NCBI RefSeq assembly: GCF_021432385.1
Contig: NZ_JAEACT010000002.1
Coordinates: 2,251,501-2,315,500 of the forward strand
Direction of reading: 5' to 3'
From: Clostridium hydrogenum
Lineage (GTDB): Bacteria; Bacillota; Clostridia; Clostridiales; Clostridiaceae
Length of the DNA stretch: 64,000 nucleotides
Notes under the pieces: model-generated
Database searches by the model: none
What the model was told of the DNA's origin: nothing
The model's input: only the letters and a program-made list of their open reading frames with translations
Made by a program: the position numbers and the translations under genes
Shown: positions 44,101-51,757 of the stretch, piece after piece
Layout: each line of letters starts with the position of its first letter
Position numbering within the stretch: position 1 is the first letter of the stretch

Positions 44101-44294
44101 CTTTTATCACATTGGTACCAGCAAATGTTAAGCTTCTAACAGAACTTGCTATAGCTGTAGTAATAGGCTTAATAGCTCTTTCAATTATACTATTACCTTT
44201 ATTTTTACCGGCATTAATTGCATTACCAAGTGGAATAAAAAATATTTCCAAGAAGAAAAATGATAATTCATTTAGTGATGAAGTCGGTGCATAA
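41178..44294 (+). CDS. MMPL/RND-type membrane exporter
   Basis: A 1038-residue protein with two repeated membrane halves (six helices each) and large outside loops. The first half has VVTPIVSLFSVGMTYLVSYA, LFGIGTDYNLLLFNRFKEEM and FWPTKKI; the second has IVALGVDYSIFLMMRFKEYK, where GxDY carries the proton-relay Asp-Tyr. The second loop is unusually long and made of repeated Asn-Gly-Leu units (QNGLNAVTDGLQQINNGI and similar), as in YhgE/Pip-type surface proteins. It probably exports lipids or a toxic hydrophobic compound. It has an AAAGGAGG site. Control by the upstream TetR gene is indicated by shared operators. Confidence 0.92.
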   Translation: MRKILKMRWAIFAIWMVALVLSIIYSPDLNKVLRAKGQQYLSSDNPSVKSDNILKKLEKTSGNTDIIVFNSKNKLTSNEMDSIKDGITKIKNSKNYLGISNLLDSFDTPSIKSKLISENQKTLMVTFKLDKKGREVKDIKDMIDNKLKNVNVKHYLTGEDFISDDYTRTVSAGVDKSALLTVFFILIVLIIMFRSVVTPIVSLFSVGMTYLVSYAIVGQLVYKFDYPISSLTQLVLVLILFGIGTDYNLLLFNRFKEEMSHTTSIDDAIVNTYGTAGKTVAYSIATVFIAFLSLTLAKFGLYRSGNCIAIGVIVLLLEILTFTPFVMRTLGAKLFWPTKKITSHGENKFWKKASSFSVKRPIMVSSIIILILIPIIYFNTQKASYDTVNELSNSVDSVKGFNLITDNFGKGEALTTTVVFENNKAMDNNDSLTAIDNLTDKLKTIKGVKSVSSITQPLSDPIDSLYIGNQTKLVTDGLSKSQNGLNTIDNGLGQINSNLNSINLNDLSKTDALVNGTGQVQNGLNAVTDGLQQINNGISSAADGADKIHSGITAAKNGMTSITGYTKQISDGLSSIQSNYESLGNAYETITANIGQLQAAVTNMNGYVVALSNDYKFSNDLRFKGVETYYDSILKGLSALSDGLNTFKGNYDKLTAGLGNANSTLTQVYAAQNQTLNGLSQLETASSALSDGLKKGAAGQSTVIENMAKLNSGLTEVKNGQVQLNTMLNKLGSSVPQLKDALSKSGNGLSEISSGLSKTNNYMYQLNNSNEFFAPKEFFSNSSIKEAMDMYMSKDRKITKMTVVLDDDPYSTKAMNTVKEINDMIPSAIKGTSLKNAKFGISGTSAYDYDLNKVATDDLNKMSVIVLVCVFIVLLLVIKSPLISLYISASLMAAYYISSCVLNFVVFNIFKYEGVSWNVPFFSFVMIVALGVDYSIFLMMRFKEYKNIPQTEAIVLACKNIGGVVMSAALILGGTFITLVPANVKLLTELAIAVVIGLIALSIILLPLFLPALIALPSGIKNISKKKNDNSFSDEVGA

Positions 44295-44295
44295 T

Positions 44296-45144
44296 ATGGT
44301 ATATTCAAAATTTGATAATTGGGAAGCTGTGTTTGCAAACCCTAAATCTATAAAAATAGAAACTTTAAATACCGGAACAATTGTCAGTAAAATATCAGGA
44401 ATAATAAATCTTAATAATGCAAAGGCTTTTCAATTAAAAGATGGCATTGTTAATCTTCCAGTATTAGCACATATATTACAGCATGAGAAATATGGTAATT
44501 ACTTAATAGATACTGGATTTGATAGTTCCTTTACAAATAAAATTGGCGGAAATTTTAAAGGTATCTTGAAAAAAGCTTATTTTAAGAACCATTACATTCA
44601 AGAAAAAAGTTCACAAGGAATTGAAAAACAGCTAGAAGAAAAATCTATAAGTTTAAATGGTGTTTTTCTAACGCATATTCATGAGCACGCATCAGGTTCG
44701 CCTTCATTACCAGATGAAATACCCTATATGTGTGGTGATGGTGAACATGAAACAAACTTTTTTCCATTAATTTATTCAACCTTCTTAAAGAATAAATTTA
44801 ACTTAAAGAAATTAGATTTCTCAGTTGGTCAAAACATGCCTATACTAGGAAACTGTATAGATATTTTTGGTGATGGTTCATTTTGGGCCGTTTCCACTTC
44901 AGGGCACACAAAAGGCCATACTTCCTATATAGTTAATGGGAAAGATGCTAAAGTCATAATTACCGGAGATGCTTGCATTTCAAAAAAGGGATTTGAACTC
45001 GGTGTTGAACCAGGAAAATATTCATCAAATATAGAAGAAGGTCGAAAAAGTTTTTTAAAGCTGAAAACTTTTTTTGAAAACTATCCTTTCTTAAAGATAA
45101 TTTTCGGACATGAAACGGATGAATTTAAAATTATTTGGAAGTAA
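44296..45144 (+). CDS. metallo-beta-lactamase-fold hydrolase with altered metal motif
   Basis: The product is about 282 residues from the ATG just after the MMPL stop; longer starts overlap that gene and ribosome sites are weak for all, so the exact start is uncertain. It has the fold order: HEKYGNYLIDTGFDSSF, VFLTHIHEHASGSPSLP, STSGHTKGHTSYIV, VIITGDACIS and IIFGHETDEF. The usual HxHxDH motif is changed to HIHEH, so one histidine is out of register and the aspartate is missing, which may alter or abolish metal site 2. It is probably co-transcribed with the exporter and may act on the exported compound or an inducer. Confidence 0.75.
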   Translation: MVYSKFDNWEAVFANPKSIKIETLNTGTIVSKISGIINLNNAKAFQLKDGIVNLPVLAHILQHEKYGNYLIDTGFDSSFTNKIGGNFKGILKKAYFKNHYIQEKSSQGIEKQLEEKSISLNGVFLTHIHEHASGSPSLPDEIPYMCGDGEHETNFFPLIYSTFLKNKFNLKKLDFSVGQNMPILGNCIDIFGDGSFWAVSTSGHTKGHTSYIVNGKDAKVIITGDACISKKGFELGVEPGKYSSNIEEGRKSFLKLKTFFENYPFLKIIFGHETDEFKIIWK

Positions 45145-45201
45145 AAACATTAAGAAAAAAATTTTAGTGCCTACGGAATTTTTTCTTTAAACCCACGGTT
45201 T

Positions 45202-45239
45202 AGGGAAGCAATAATGTCCTGCAATATTATTGCTTCCCT
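45202..45239. terminator. bidirectional terminator
   Basis: AGGGAAGCAATAAT pairs with ATTATTGCTTCCCT, followed by TTATCC on the plus strand. It ends the exporter operon and overlaps the last codons of the short gene on the minus strand. Confidence 0.75.
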
Positions 45240-45415
45240 TTATCCAAATTTTCCCTAGGAACTAAAGTGCCTTGATGAAAAATCATTTTCCACTTCCCAT
45301 CTCTATATTTCCAAATGGAACTTCTAAGAGTACACTTCCTATCCTCATTTTCTTCATACTCCTTTATCATTTTGTAAGTGGCTTGAACACAGTCATTCAA
45401 AATCACTCCAATCAT
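45227..45415 (-). pseudogene. C-terminal fragment of a DUF4440/SnoaL-like protein
   Basis: The peptide of up to 62 residues contains VQATYKMIKEYEENEDRKC, then LRSSIWKYRDGKWKMIFHQG, which is the typical ending of NTF2-like DUF4440 proteins (about 120-130 residues). The N-terminal half, including the first helices of the fold, is missing, and no clean ribosome site is seen before the first possible start. It is probably a remnant of a truncated gene. The stop codon lies in the bidirectional terminator. Confidence 0.55.
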
Positions 45416-45526
45416 TTTTTAACTTCCCCTTAATTCCTACTATACCATTATTTACTTGGAAATTATCGTTGAAAAGTGTCGATAATTGTAGCAACATACA
45501 AATTATATCAATAAGGGGTGAAAAAA

Positions 45527-48418
45527 ATGCACACAAAAAAATTAAGCCTTATTTCCATTATTGCAGCAGGAGCATGTACCTTTTCTTATTTAACACTTTT
45601 TTATCCTAGCAGTGTTAAAGCTTATGAAAACACAGCTTACTTTAGCAACCTAAAAATAGGTTTGGTTTCAATGGCTAATCAAGTTATGACACTTAAACTT
45701 AATGGCGACTATTTGTTAAATGGCACTTTGCTTTCTTCTGGTACTATACTAAATCTATCGGTATCTAATAATACTATACTAGTTAATGGCAGCCCCTATC
45801 AAATTATCACTTTAACTCCTAAGGCTGCTTCAAATTTAGTATCTATCTCTAGTGGTACACAAACAAATAGCTATACTGGAAGTTTTATTTTTCAAATTAA
45901 TACAGGTAAAATACTTCCTATAGATTCTACCTCAATGGAAAATTATTTAAAAGGCGTGGTTGGCCTTGAAATGTCCGATTATTTTCCTATTGAAGCTTTA
46001 AAGGCTCAAGCTGTTGCTTCTAGAACTTATGCTCTTAAAAATTTAGCTGCTAAAGCAACTTTGGGCTATGACTTTGATGACACAATTAATTATCAAGCTT
46101 ATCACGGATATGTACCAGCTGATATTCATGTAATGCAAGCAGTTGATTCAACTAAAGGACAAGTAGTTACTTATAACGATGCACTAATAGATTCTGTATT
46201 TTCTGCCTCTCATGGTGGATATACAGAAGATGTTAAAAATGTTTGGGGATATGCTGTCCCTTACCTAATATCTAAATCAGATATATATAATGGACAAATT
46301 GTTGATAATTCCTCTTGGTCACTAGGAAATAAAGTTCTTACAAATGCAAATATAGAAGCTACACTAAAAGCTAAAGGATATCTAGCTTCAACAGATACCT
46401 TTGTGAAATTAGATTTAAACTCTATAACAAGATATGTAAGTGGCAGAGTATCAAGCGTTGCTATAATTTACAAAGATCTACTTGGAACTACTAAAACTAA
46501 ATTTATAACAGGTGATAAATGCAGGACCTTCTTAAATTTACAAAGTTCTATGTGGAATGTAACTTACAACAGCACGAATGGCATTTATACTTTTAGTGGG
46601 AAAGGTTATGGTCATGGTGTTGGAATGAGCCAACTTGGGGCTTCTCAAAGAGCTTCTCTTGGACAAACTTATGATAAAATATTAACTTTTTATTATGATA
46701 GCACAACTATTAACAACTTATTACATTATGCAAAGTTAGCCTCATATTCAAATGATTCTACTAATAACCAAATATTTTTAGGACAAGCTGTTAACTATAC
46801 TGCTTCTGGCAGCGATGGTTCAGGGAACTATTTATATAAGTTTGGAGTTATTTGCAATGGCCAATTAGTAAGCGAAACAGACTATACTTCAAATAACAAG
46901 TTCAATTTTATTCCTTCTAGTGCCGGAAACTATCAATTATATGTAAAAATTAAAGATATATATTCCGATAAAGATTATGATGATACTATTACTTCAGCGT
47001 TAAATGTACAAGCTATACCAGCAGTTAGTATTAATAATTTTAATGCAAATACAATTAATGCACTAATAGGTCAGCAGACAATAAATTTTGCAAACTCTGT
47101 TTCTGGAGGAACTGGACTTGGCTTCCTATATAAATATGAAATTTCTAAGGATGGAACAGTGATTGGCGCGGCAGATTATAATACAAATAGTACATTTAAT
47201 TTCGTGCCATCAGCCGTTGGAAATTATAGCGCTACACTTTATGTAAAAGATGCTCTCTCAAAGGCTAACTATGATTCAAAACAAACTTTAGCTTTTAATA
47301 TTTATAATGTTCCTTCTTTATCAAATTTTACAGTAGATAAAACAGAATTACTTCAAGGACAAGGTGTTAATATTTCAGCCCAAGGTAAAGATGGTTCTGG
47401 TAGCTATTTATATAAGTATGAAATTTCAAAAGATGGTGTCATTGTTAGTACACGAGATTTTTCTAGTGTTAATAACTTTTCATATTCTCCAGCTTCATAT
47501 GGAGATTATTCGATTAAAGCATATATTAAAGACGCCGCCTCTACTAACAGTTATGATGATACTGAAACAATAGCTTTTAAAGTTTATTCTACACCAACTT
47601 TAACAAATTTCGCTAGCGATAAAACCTCTATTATATTAGGAGATACAGTAAACTTTAATGCTGGAATTACTGGTGGTTCAGATAACCCTCAGTACAGATT
47701 TATGGTATATACTAATGGCAATTTAATAACTGATAGCTTATATAATTTAAGCAATACTTTTTCATATATTCCAAAAAATTCAGGCACTTATCAGATTTAT
47801 GTATACGAAAAAGATAGCTTAGAAACTAATTCTTACAGTATTACAGCAAATACTTTATTAAACGTATTCAATCCAGTTACTATATCAAGCGTAACTGCAA
47901 ATGGTTATATGTATGAAGGAAAACAAATTAATTTAACTTCAAATATTACTGGTGGAAGTACTTCTGGAATTAGTTATAAATTTGAAATATATAAAAATGG
48001 AACTTTAATTACCTCAAACAATTATTCTCCTTCTGCAAACTACTCTTTTACACCTAGTACTTATGGTAATTATAATATTAAAGTATTTGCAAAAGATAGT
48101 TTAACTTTAAATACCTTTGACAATGAAAAAGATTTTTCTATAACCATTAATAAAACACCTTTAACTATAGCTACCCTACCACTTAAATATGGTACAACTA
48201 GTCAAGATGTAGTTAATTTGCAAAACGCTTTGATTTCTTTGGGTTATAGTATATCAAGTGCCACTGGGTATTACGGCACACAAACCCGAGGTGTAGTAAC
48301 ATTAATTCAAGCTCAAAATTCTCTTACTCAAACTGGTAATGTTGATGCTGCTACGCTTCAGATTATAAATAATTTACTTATAAATAAAGTTGGAGTTAAA
48401 AATTTAACATTTAATTAA
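45527..48418 (+). CDS. large secreted SpoIID/LytB-domain protein with repeats and peptidoglycan-binding domain
   Basis: The product is 963 residues from the ATG after AAGGGGTG. A signal peptide ends near VKAYENT. The SpoIID domain spans about 115-400: STSMENYLKGVVGLEMSDYF, EALKAQAVASRTYALKN, FSASHGGYTEDVKNVWGY and the end motif GKGYGHGVGMSQLGASQRAS. Five repeats of about 95 residues follow (about 410-875), each with a LYKYEISKDG-like strand, a (T/S)F-x-(F/Y)-x-PS-x-x-G-x-Y turn and a Tyr/Asp-rich end. They resemble Ig-like Y_Y_Y domains. A PG_binding_1 domain closes the protein (YGTTSQDVVNLQNALISLGY...TGNVDAATLQII). SpoIID cuts denuded peptidoglycan; this may be a vegetative relative that remodels the wall. 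Confidence 0.92.
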   Translation: MHTKKLSLISIIAAGACTFSYLTLFYPSSVKAYENTAYFSNLKIGLVSMANQVMTLKLNGDYLLNGTLLSSGTILNLSVSNNTILVNGSPYQIITLTPKAASNLVSISSGTQTNSYTGSFIFQINTGKILPIDSTSMENYLKGVVGLEMSDYFPIEALKAQAVASRTYALKNLAAKATLGYDFDDTINYQAYHGYVPADIHVMQAVDSTKGQVVTYNDALIDSVFSASHGGYTEDVKNVWGYAVPYLISKSDIYNGQIVDNSSWSLGNKVLTNANIEATLKAKGYLASTDTFVKLDLNSITRYVSGRVSSVAIIYKDLLGTTKTKFITGDKCRTFLNLQSSMWNVTYNSTNGIYTFSGKGYGHGVGMSQLGASQRASLGQTYDKILTFYYDSTTINNLLHYAKLASYSNDSTNNQIFLGQAVNYTASGSDGSGNYLYKFGVICNGQLVSETDYTSNNKFNFIPSSAGNYQLYVKIKDIYSDKDYDDTITSALNVQAIPAVSINNFNANTINALIGQQTINFANSVSGGTGLGFLYKYEISKDGTVIGAADYNTNSTFNFVPSAVGNYSATLYVKDALSKANYDSKQTLAFNIYNVPSLSNFTVDKTELLQGQGVNISAQGKDGSGSYLYKYEISKDGVIVSTRDFSSVNNFSYSPASYGDYSIKAYIKDAASTNSYDDTETIAFKVYSTPTLTNFASDKTSIILGDTVNFNAGITGGSDNPQYRFMVYTNGNLITDSLYNLSNTFSYIPKNSGTYQIYVYEKDSLETNSYSITANTLLNVFNPVTISSVTANGYMYEGKQINLTSNITGGSTSGISYKFEIYKNGTLITSNNYSPSANYSFTPSTYGNYNIKVFAKDSLTLNTFDNEKDFSITINKTPLTIATLPLKYGTTSQDVVNLQNALISLGYSISSATGYYGTQTRGVVTLIQAQNSLTQTGNVDAATLQIINNLLINKVGVKNLTFN

Positions 48419-48516
48419 AGATAAACCATTGTGAAACTTAAAATTCATTTGTACCAAAATGCCGTCTTCTGGGCATTATGGTGCACATGAATTTTAATAG
48501 TTGAGCTGGTTTATCT
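48419..48516 (+). repeat. family 4 palindrome (GCCGTCTTCTGGG type), copy 2
   Basis: The ends are AGATAAACC and GGTTTATCT, with a centre AAAATGCCGTCTTCTGGGCA and a mirrored ATTCATTTGTAC/GTGCACATGAAT arm. It begins right after the SpoIID-protein stop. Same orientation as copy 3. Confidence 0.85.
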
Positions 48517-48529
48517 ATATAGATATACT

Positions 48530-48609
48530 ATAGATAGACAACCTGAAACATTGAAATTATAAATACCAAATGTATCCTTATGCTAATGTTTTCAATTTGT
48601 CTATCTATA
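48530..48609. repeat. family 5 palindrome without nested element
   Basis: TATAGATAGACAACCTGAAA...CCAAATGTATCCTTATGC...TTTTCAATTTGTCTATCTATA. It matches the left arm of 18057-18403 but joins straight to a short right end where the other copy holds the heptamer element. Confidence 0.7.
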
Positions 48610-48621
48610 ATACAAATTATT

Positions 48622-49593
48622 CTAATACATATTATTTTCTTTTCTATTAAGAATAAATTTTCTTTTAACCTCTAAAAAGTATTCCAAATCATTTAAAAAC
48701 TGAAAAAGCATTGCCCTATTTTCAAATTCCTCTCTTGTTTCTGGAAGCTTTTGTTTTTTCAATTCATCATATAATCTTTTTAGTTCACTTGTCAAAGTAT
48801 CAACTGGATTCTCTTCTTCTAATTGTAAGGCTATTTTATCTGTAAGCTTAGCTACCATCTCTGTTTGCTCATAAGTCATATAAAACCTCGTAAAGTGATT
48901 TCTCATATATTTCAAAATTTGAAACTGTATGGTTCTCATTTCCATATACATAACATAGTATTTATCTTCATTAATTATGTAATTATTTAAATTTCTATAT
49001 GCCATATCACTGCCCTTTTTTATTGAAGCCTCTAAGCTTAAAAAAAATTCATTTTCTTTAATATCAGTAGATTTATTTCTAAGGTTACTTGCCATATTAA
49101 ATAAAATTTTTCTCATATCTTCTTCTATTAATTTTTGGTTTTCTTTTATTTTTTTATTAATTTTAGGCATATAGCTGTTTAAAATAATAGCTATTCCAGC
49201 TCCCACTATCATAAGCAACAGTTCGTTTTTTATCCAAAACACAGAAACAGATTTTTCTACTAAAATATGTGTAACAAGTACCGAACTAACAACAATACCT
49301 TCCGTAAGCCTGAATCTAACTGCAAGAGGTATAAACACAATGAGATACAGTCCAAATACAATTGGATTATACCCTAAAATTTCAAACAAAACGCAACTTA
49401 TAAAAAGGGCTAACACAGTTGAAGCCATACGTTGAAAAGCTATAACTAAAGATGTCTTCTTAGTATTTTGAATGCTAAGTATTGTTATAATTCCGGCTGC
49501 CGACGCATACTTCAAGCCAAGAAATTCTGCAATAAAAATAGCAAGTGCAGCTCCAAAAGCCGTTTTTATAGTCCTAAGCCCAATAATCTTCAT
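48622..49593 (-). CDS. FUSC-type membrane protein (aromatic acid exporter family, YqjA-like)
   Basis: The 323-residue product has an N-terminal membrane domain of about six helices over residues 1-145 (LRTIKTAFGAALAIFIAEFL, LSIQNTKKTSLVIAFQRMAS, RLTEGIVVSSVLVTHILV). A cytoplasmic helical domain follows, ending in charged residues (LEVKRKFILNRKENNMY). It resembles the aromatic acid exporter / DUF939 proteins common in Firmicutes. Substrates are uncertain. GGAGGAGAAGG precedes the ATG. The gene is opposite in direction to its neighbours and flanked by two direct copies of the family 4 repeat. Confidence 0.85.
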   Translation of the reverse strand: MKIIGLRTIKTAFGAALAIFIAEFLGLKYASAAGIITILSIQNTKKTSLVIAFQRMASTVLALFISCVLFEILGYNPIVFGLYLIVFIPLAVRFRLTEGIVVSSVLVTHILVEKSVSVFWIKNELLLMIVGAGIAIILNSYMPKINKKIKENQKLIEEDMRKILFNMASNLRNKSTDIKENEFFLSLEASIKKGSDMAYRNLNNYIINEDKYYVMYMEMRTIQFQILKYMRNHFTRFYMTYEQTEMVAKLTDKIALQLEEENPVDTLTSELKRLYDELKKQKLPETREEFENRAMLFQFLNDLEYFLEVKRKFILNRKENNMY

Positions 49594-49674
49594 AACCTTC
49601 TCCTCCTTCGTTAATTTATCGAGTTCCTACTATATATTATACATAATTAAATAATTAATTGGAAAACTTATTAA

Positions 49675-49772
49675 AGATATACCATTGTGAAACTTAAAAT
49701 TCATGTGTAACAAAATGCCGTCTTCTGGGCATTTTGGTGCACATGAATTTTAATAGTTGAGCCGGTATATCT
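49675..49772 (+). repeat. family 4 palindrome (GCCGTCTTCTGGG type), copy 3
   Basis: AGATATACC and GGTATATCT ends around AAAATGCCGTCTTCTGGGCA. It occupies the leader of the cooS-like gene, ending about 28 nt before its ribosome site. Almost the same as copy 2. Confidence 0.85.
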
Positions 49773-49815
49773 ATATATGAATAATAATTAACAAAATTAA
49801 GGAGTGAGTTTTCTT

Positions 49816-51735
49816 ATGAGTGAAAGTACATTAGAAAAATTTAAAGGGAGGGTAAGCTATCACGATTCTGTAGAAGAAATGCTAAAAAGAATAAGAGCTG
49901 ACGGAATGTCAAACGCCTTTGATAGATATGTTTCTCAAGACAAAATAAGATGTAAATTTTGCCTTGAAGGTTTAAGCTGCCAGCTTTGCTCAAACGGGCC
50001 TTGTAGAATAAGCGAAAAAACAGGTCAGGAAAAAGGAGTTTGTGGAATAGGTCCAGATGCTATGGCAATGAGAAACTTCCTTCTTAAAAACATAATGGGT
50101 GCTGGTACCTATAGCCATCATGCTTACGAAGCCTTCAGAACACTAAAAGCAACAGCTGAAGGTAAAACCCCATTTACAATTACAGATTCAAATAAACTTA
50201 AATGGATGTGCGAGAAAGTTGGCATAGACACCAATCAGGAAATTAACGATATGGCAGTTGAACTTGCCATGTTTCTTGAAGATCAACAGAAAATTGATAA
50301 TGAGAAAGACAATGTAATGGTAGAAGCTTTTGCCCCAACAAAAAGAAAAGAAGCTTGGAAAAAATTAAATATATATCCTGCTGGAACTGTACATGAAGAA
50401 CAAAACTGTGTTGCAAGCTGCCTTACAAATGTAGATGGAAGCCATGTATCCTTGGCAATGAAAGCCCTAAGGCTTGGAATTGCTACAATATACAACACTC
50501 AAATAGGTCTTGAAATGGTTCAAGATATACTTTTTGGAACTCCAACACCACATGAAGTTAATATGGACCTTGGAATCATGGATCCAAACTATGTAAATAT
50601 AGTATTTAATGGACACCAACCTTGGGTAGGAGTTGCAACAATATTAAAGGCAAAGAAAGCTGAAATTCAAGATAAGGCAAAAAAGGCAGGGGCTAAGGGT
50701 ATCCGAATTGTAGGTTCAATAGAAACAGGTCAAGAACTTCTACAAAGATTTCCAATTGACGATGTTTTTGTGGGTCACATGGGTAATTGGCTATCCATAG
50801 AACCATTGCTTGCAACTGGAACAGTAGATGTCTTTGCTATGGAAGAGAACTGTTCGCCTCCAGCTATTGATATGTATGCAGAAAAATATCAAGTTACTTT
50901 AGTTTCTGTAAGCACAATAATTGATTTGCCTGGGATTAAATACAAATTTCCATATAATCCAAGTGACGTTGATTTTACAGCAGATAAACTTATTGATCTT
51001 GGCATTGAAAACTTTAAGAAACGAAAAGAACGAAATATTGAAGCTGTAGTTCCAAAGAAAATTCAAAAGGCGGTAGCTGGTTTTTCCACAGAAGCAGTCC
51101 TTGGAGCACTTGGAAATAAACTTGATCCCCTAGTGGATGTAATATCACAAGGTAAAATTAAAGGTGTTGTAGCACTTGCCAATTGCTCAACTTTAAGAAA
51201 TGGTCCTCAAGACTGGGTAACAATAAATCTAACAAAAGAACTTATAAAAAAAGACATTTTAGTTGTTGCTGGAGGATGTGGAAACCATGCTCTTGAAGTT
51301 GCTGGTCTTTGTACAATTGATGCCGCAAATACTATGGCTGGTGAAGGTCTAAAAGAAATATGTAACGCCCTTAAAATTCCACCAGTACTCAGCTTTGGAA
51401 CCTGTACTGATACAGGAAGAATTTCTATGCTTGTCACAGCTCTTGCTGAACACTTAAAAGTAGATGTTCCTGATCTTCCTATAGCTGTTACTGCACCAGA
51501 ATGGATGGAGCAAAAAGCCACAATTGATGGTATATTTGCTCTTGCTTATGGAACCTATACTCATCTTTCCCCTACCCCTTTTATGACAGGTGCACCGCAG
51601 CTTGTTGATCTTTTAACCAATAAAGCTGAAGATGTAACTGGTGGAAAAATAGCTTTAGGGGATGATCCAGTAGAAGTTGCAAATAATATTGAAGCTCATA
51701 TTATGAGTAAAAGACAAAAACTAGGTTTGAGCTAA
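49816..51735 (+). CDS. cooS: CooS-family (Ni-CO dehydrogenase-like) protein with altered active-site ligand
   Basis: A 639-residue CooS homologue. The B-cluster and D-cluster region is IRCKFCLEGLSCQLCSNGPC...GVCGIG. Active-site ligands matched by order to Carboxydothermus CODH-II are His267 (NGHQPWVG), Cys346 (EENCSPP), Cys457 (LANCST), Cys488 (GGCGNH), Cys530 (FGTCTDTGR) and the base Lys567 (EWMEQKA). The cysteine pair in the usual VG-x-CC-x-GNE motif is replaced by VGSIETGQE, so the Cys295 ligand is absent and Glu303 is near that place. This matches the deviant CooS-V type, reported to hold an Fe-S-O hybrid cluster without CO activity. No CooC, CooF or acetyl-CoA synthase gene is near; PFOR follows after 22 nt. 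Confidence 0.9.
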   Translation: MSESTLEKFKGRVSYHDSVEEMLKRIRADGMSNAFDRYVSQDKIRCKFCLEGLSCQLCSNGPCRISEKTGQEKGVCGIGPDAMAMRNFLLKNIMGAGTYSHHAYEAFRTLKATAEGKTPFTITDSNKLKWMCEKVGIDTNQEINDMAVELAMFLEDQQKIDNEKDNVMVEAFAPTKRKEAWKKLNIYPAGTVHEEQNCVASCLTNVDGSHVSLAMKALRLGIATIYNTQIGLEMVQDILFGTPTPHEVNMDLGIMDPNYVNIVFNGHQPWVGVATILKAKKAEIQDKAKKAGAKGIRIVGSIETGQELLQRFPIDDVFVGHMGNWLSIEPLLATGTVDVFAMEENCSPPAIDMYAEKYQVTLVSVSTIIDLPGIKYKFPYNPSDVDFTADKLIDLGIENFKKRKERNIEAVVPKKIQKAVAGFSTEAVLGALGNKLDPLVDVISQGKIKGVVALANCSTLRNGPQDWVTINLTKELIKKDILVVAGGCGNHALEVAGLCTIDAANTMAGEGLKEICNALKIPPVLSFGTCTDTGRISMLVTALAEHLKVDVPDLPIAVTAPEWMEQKATIDGIFALAYGTYTHLSPTPFMTGAPQLVDLLTNKAEDVTGGKIALGDDPVEVANNIEAHIMSKRQKLGLS

Positions 51736-51757
51736 ATTTAAGGAGGAATTATAAAGT

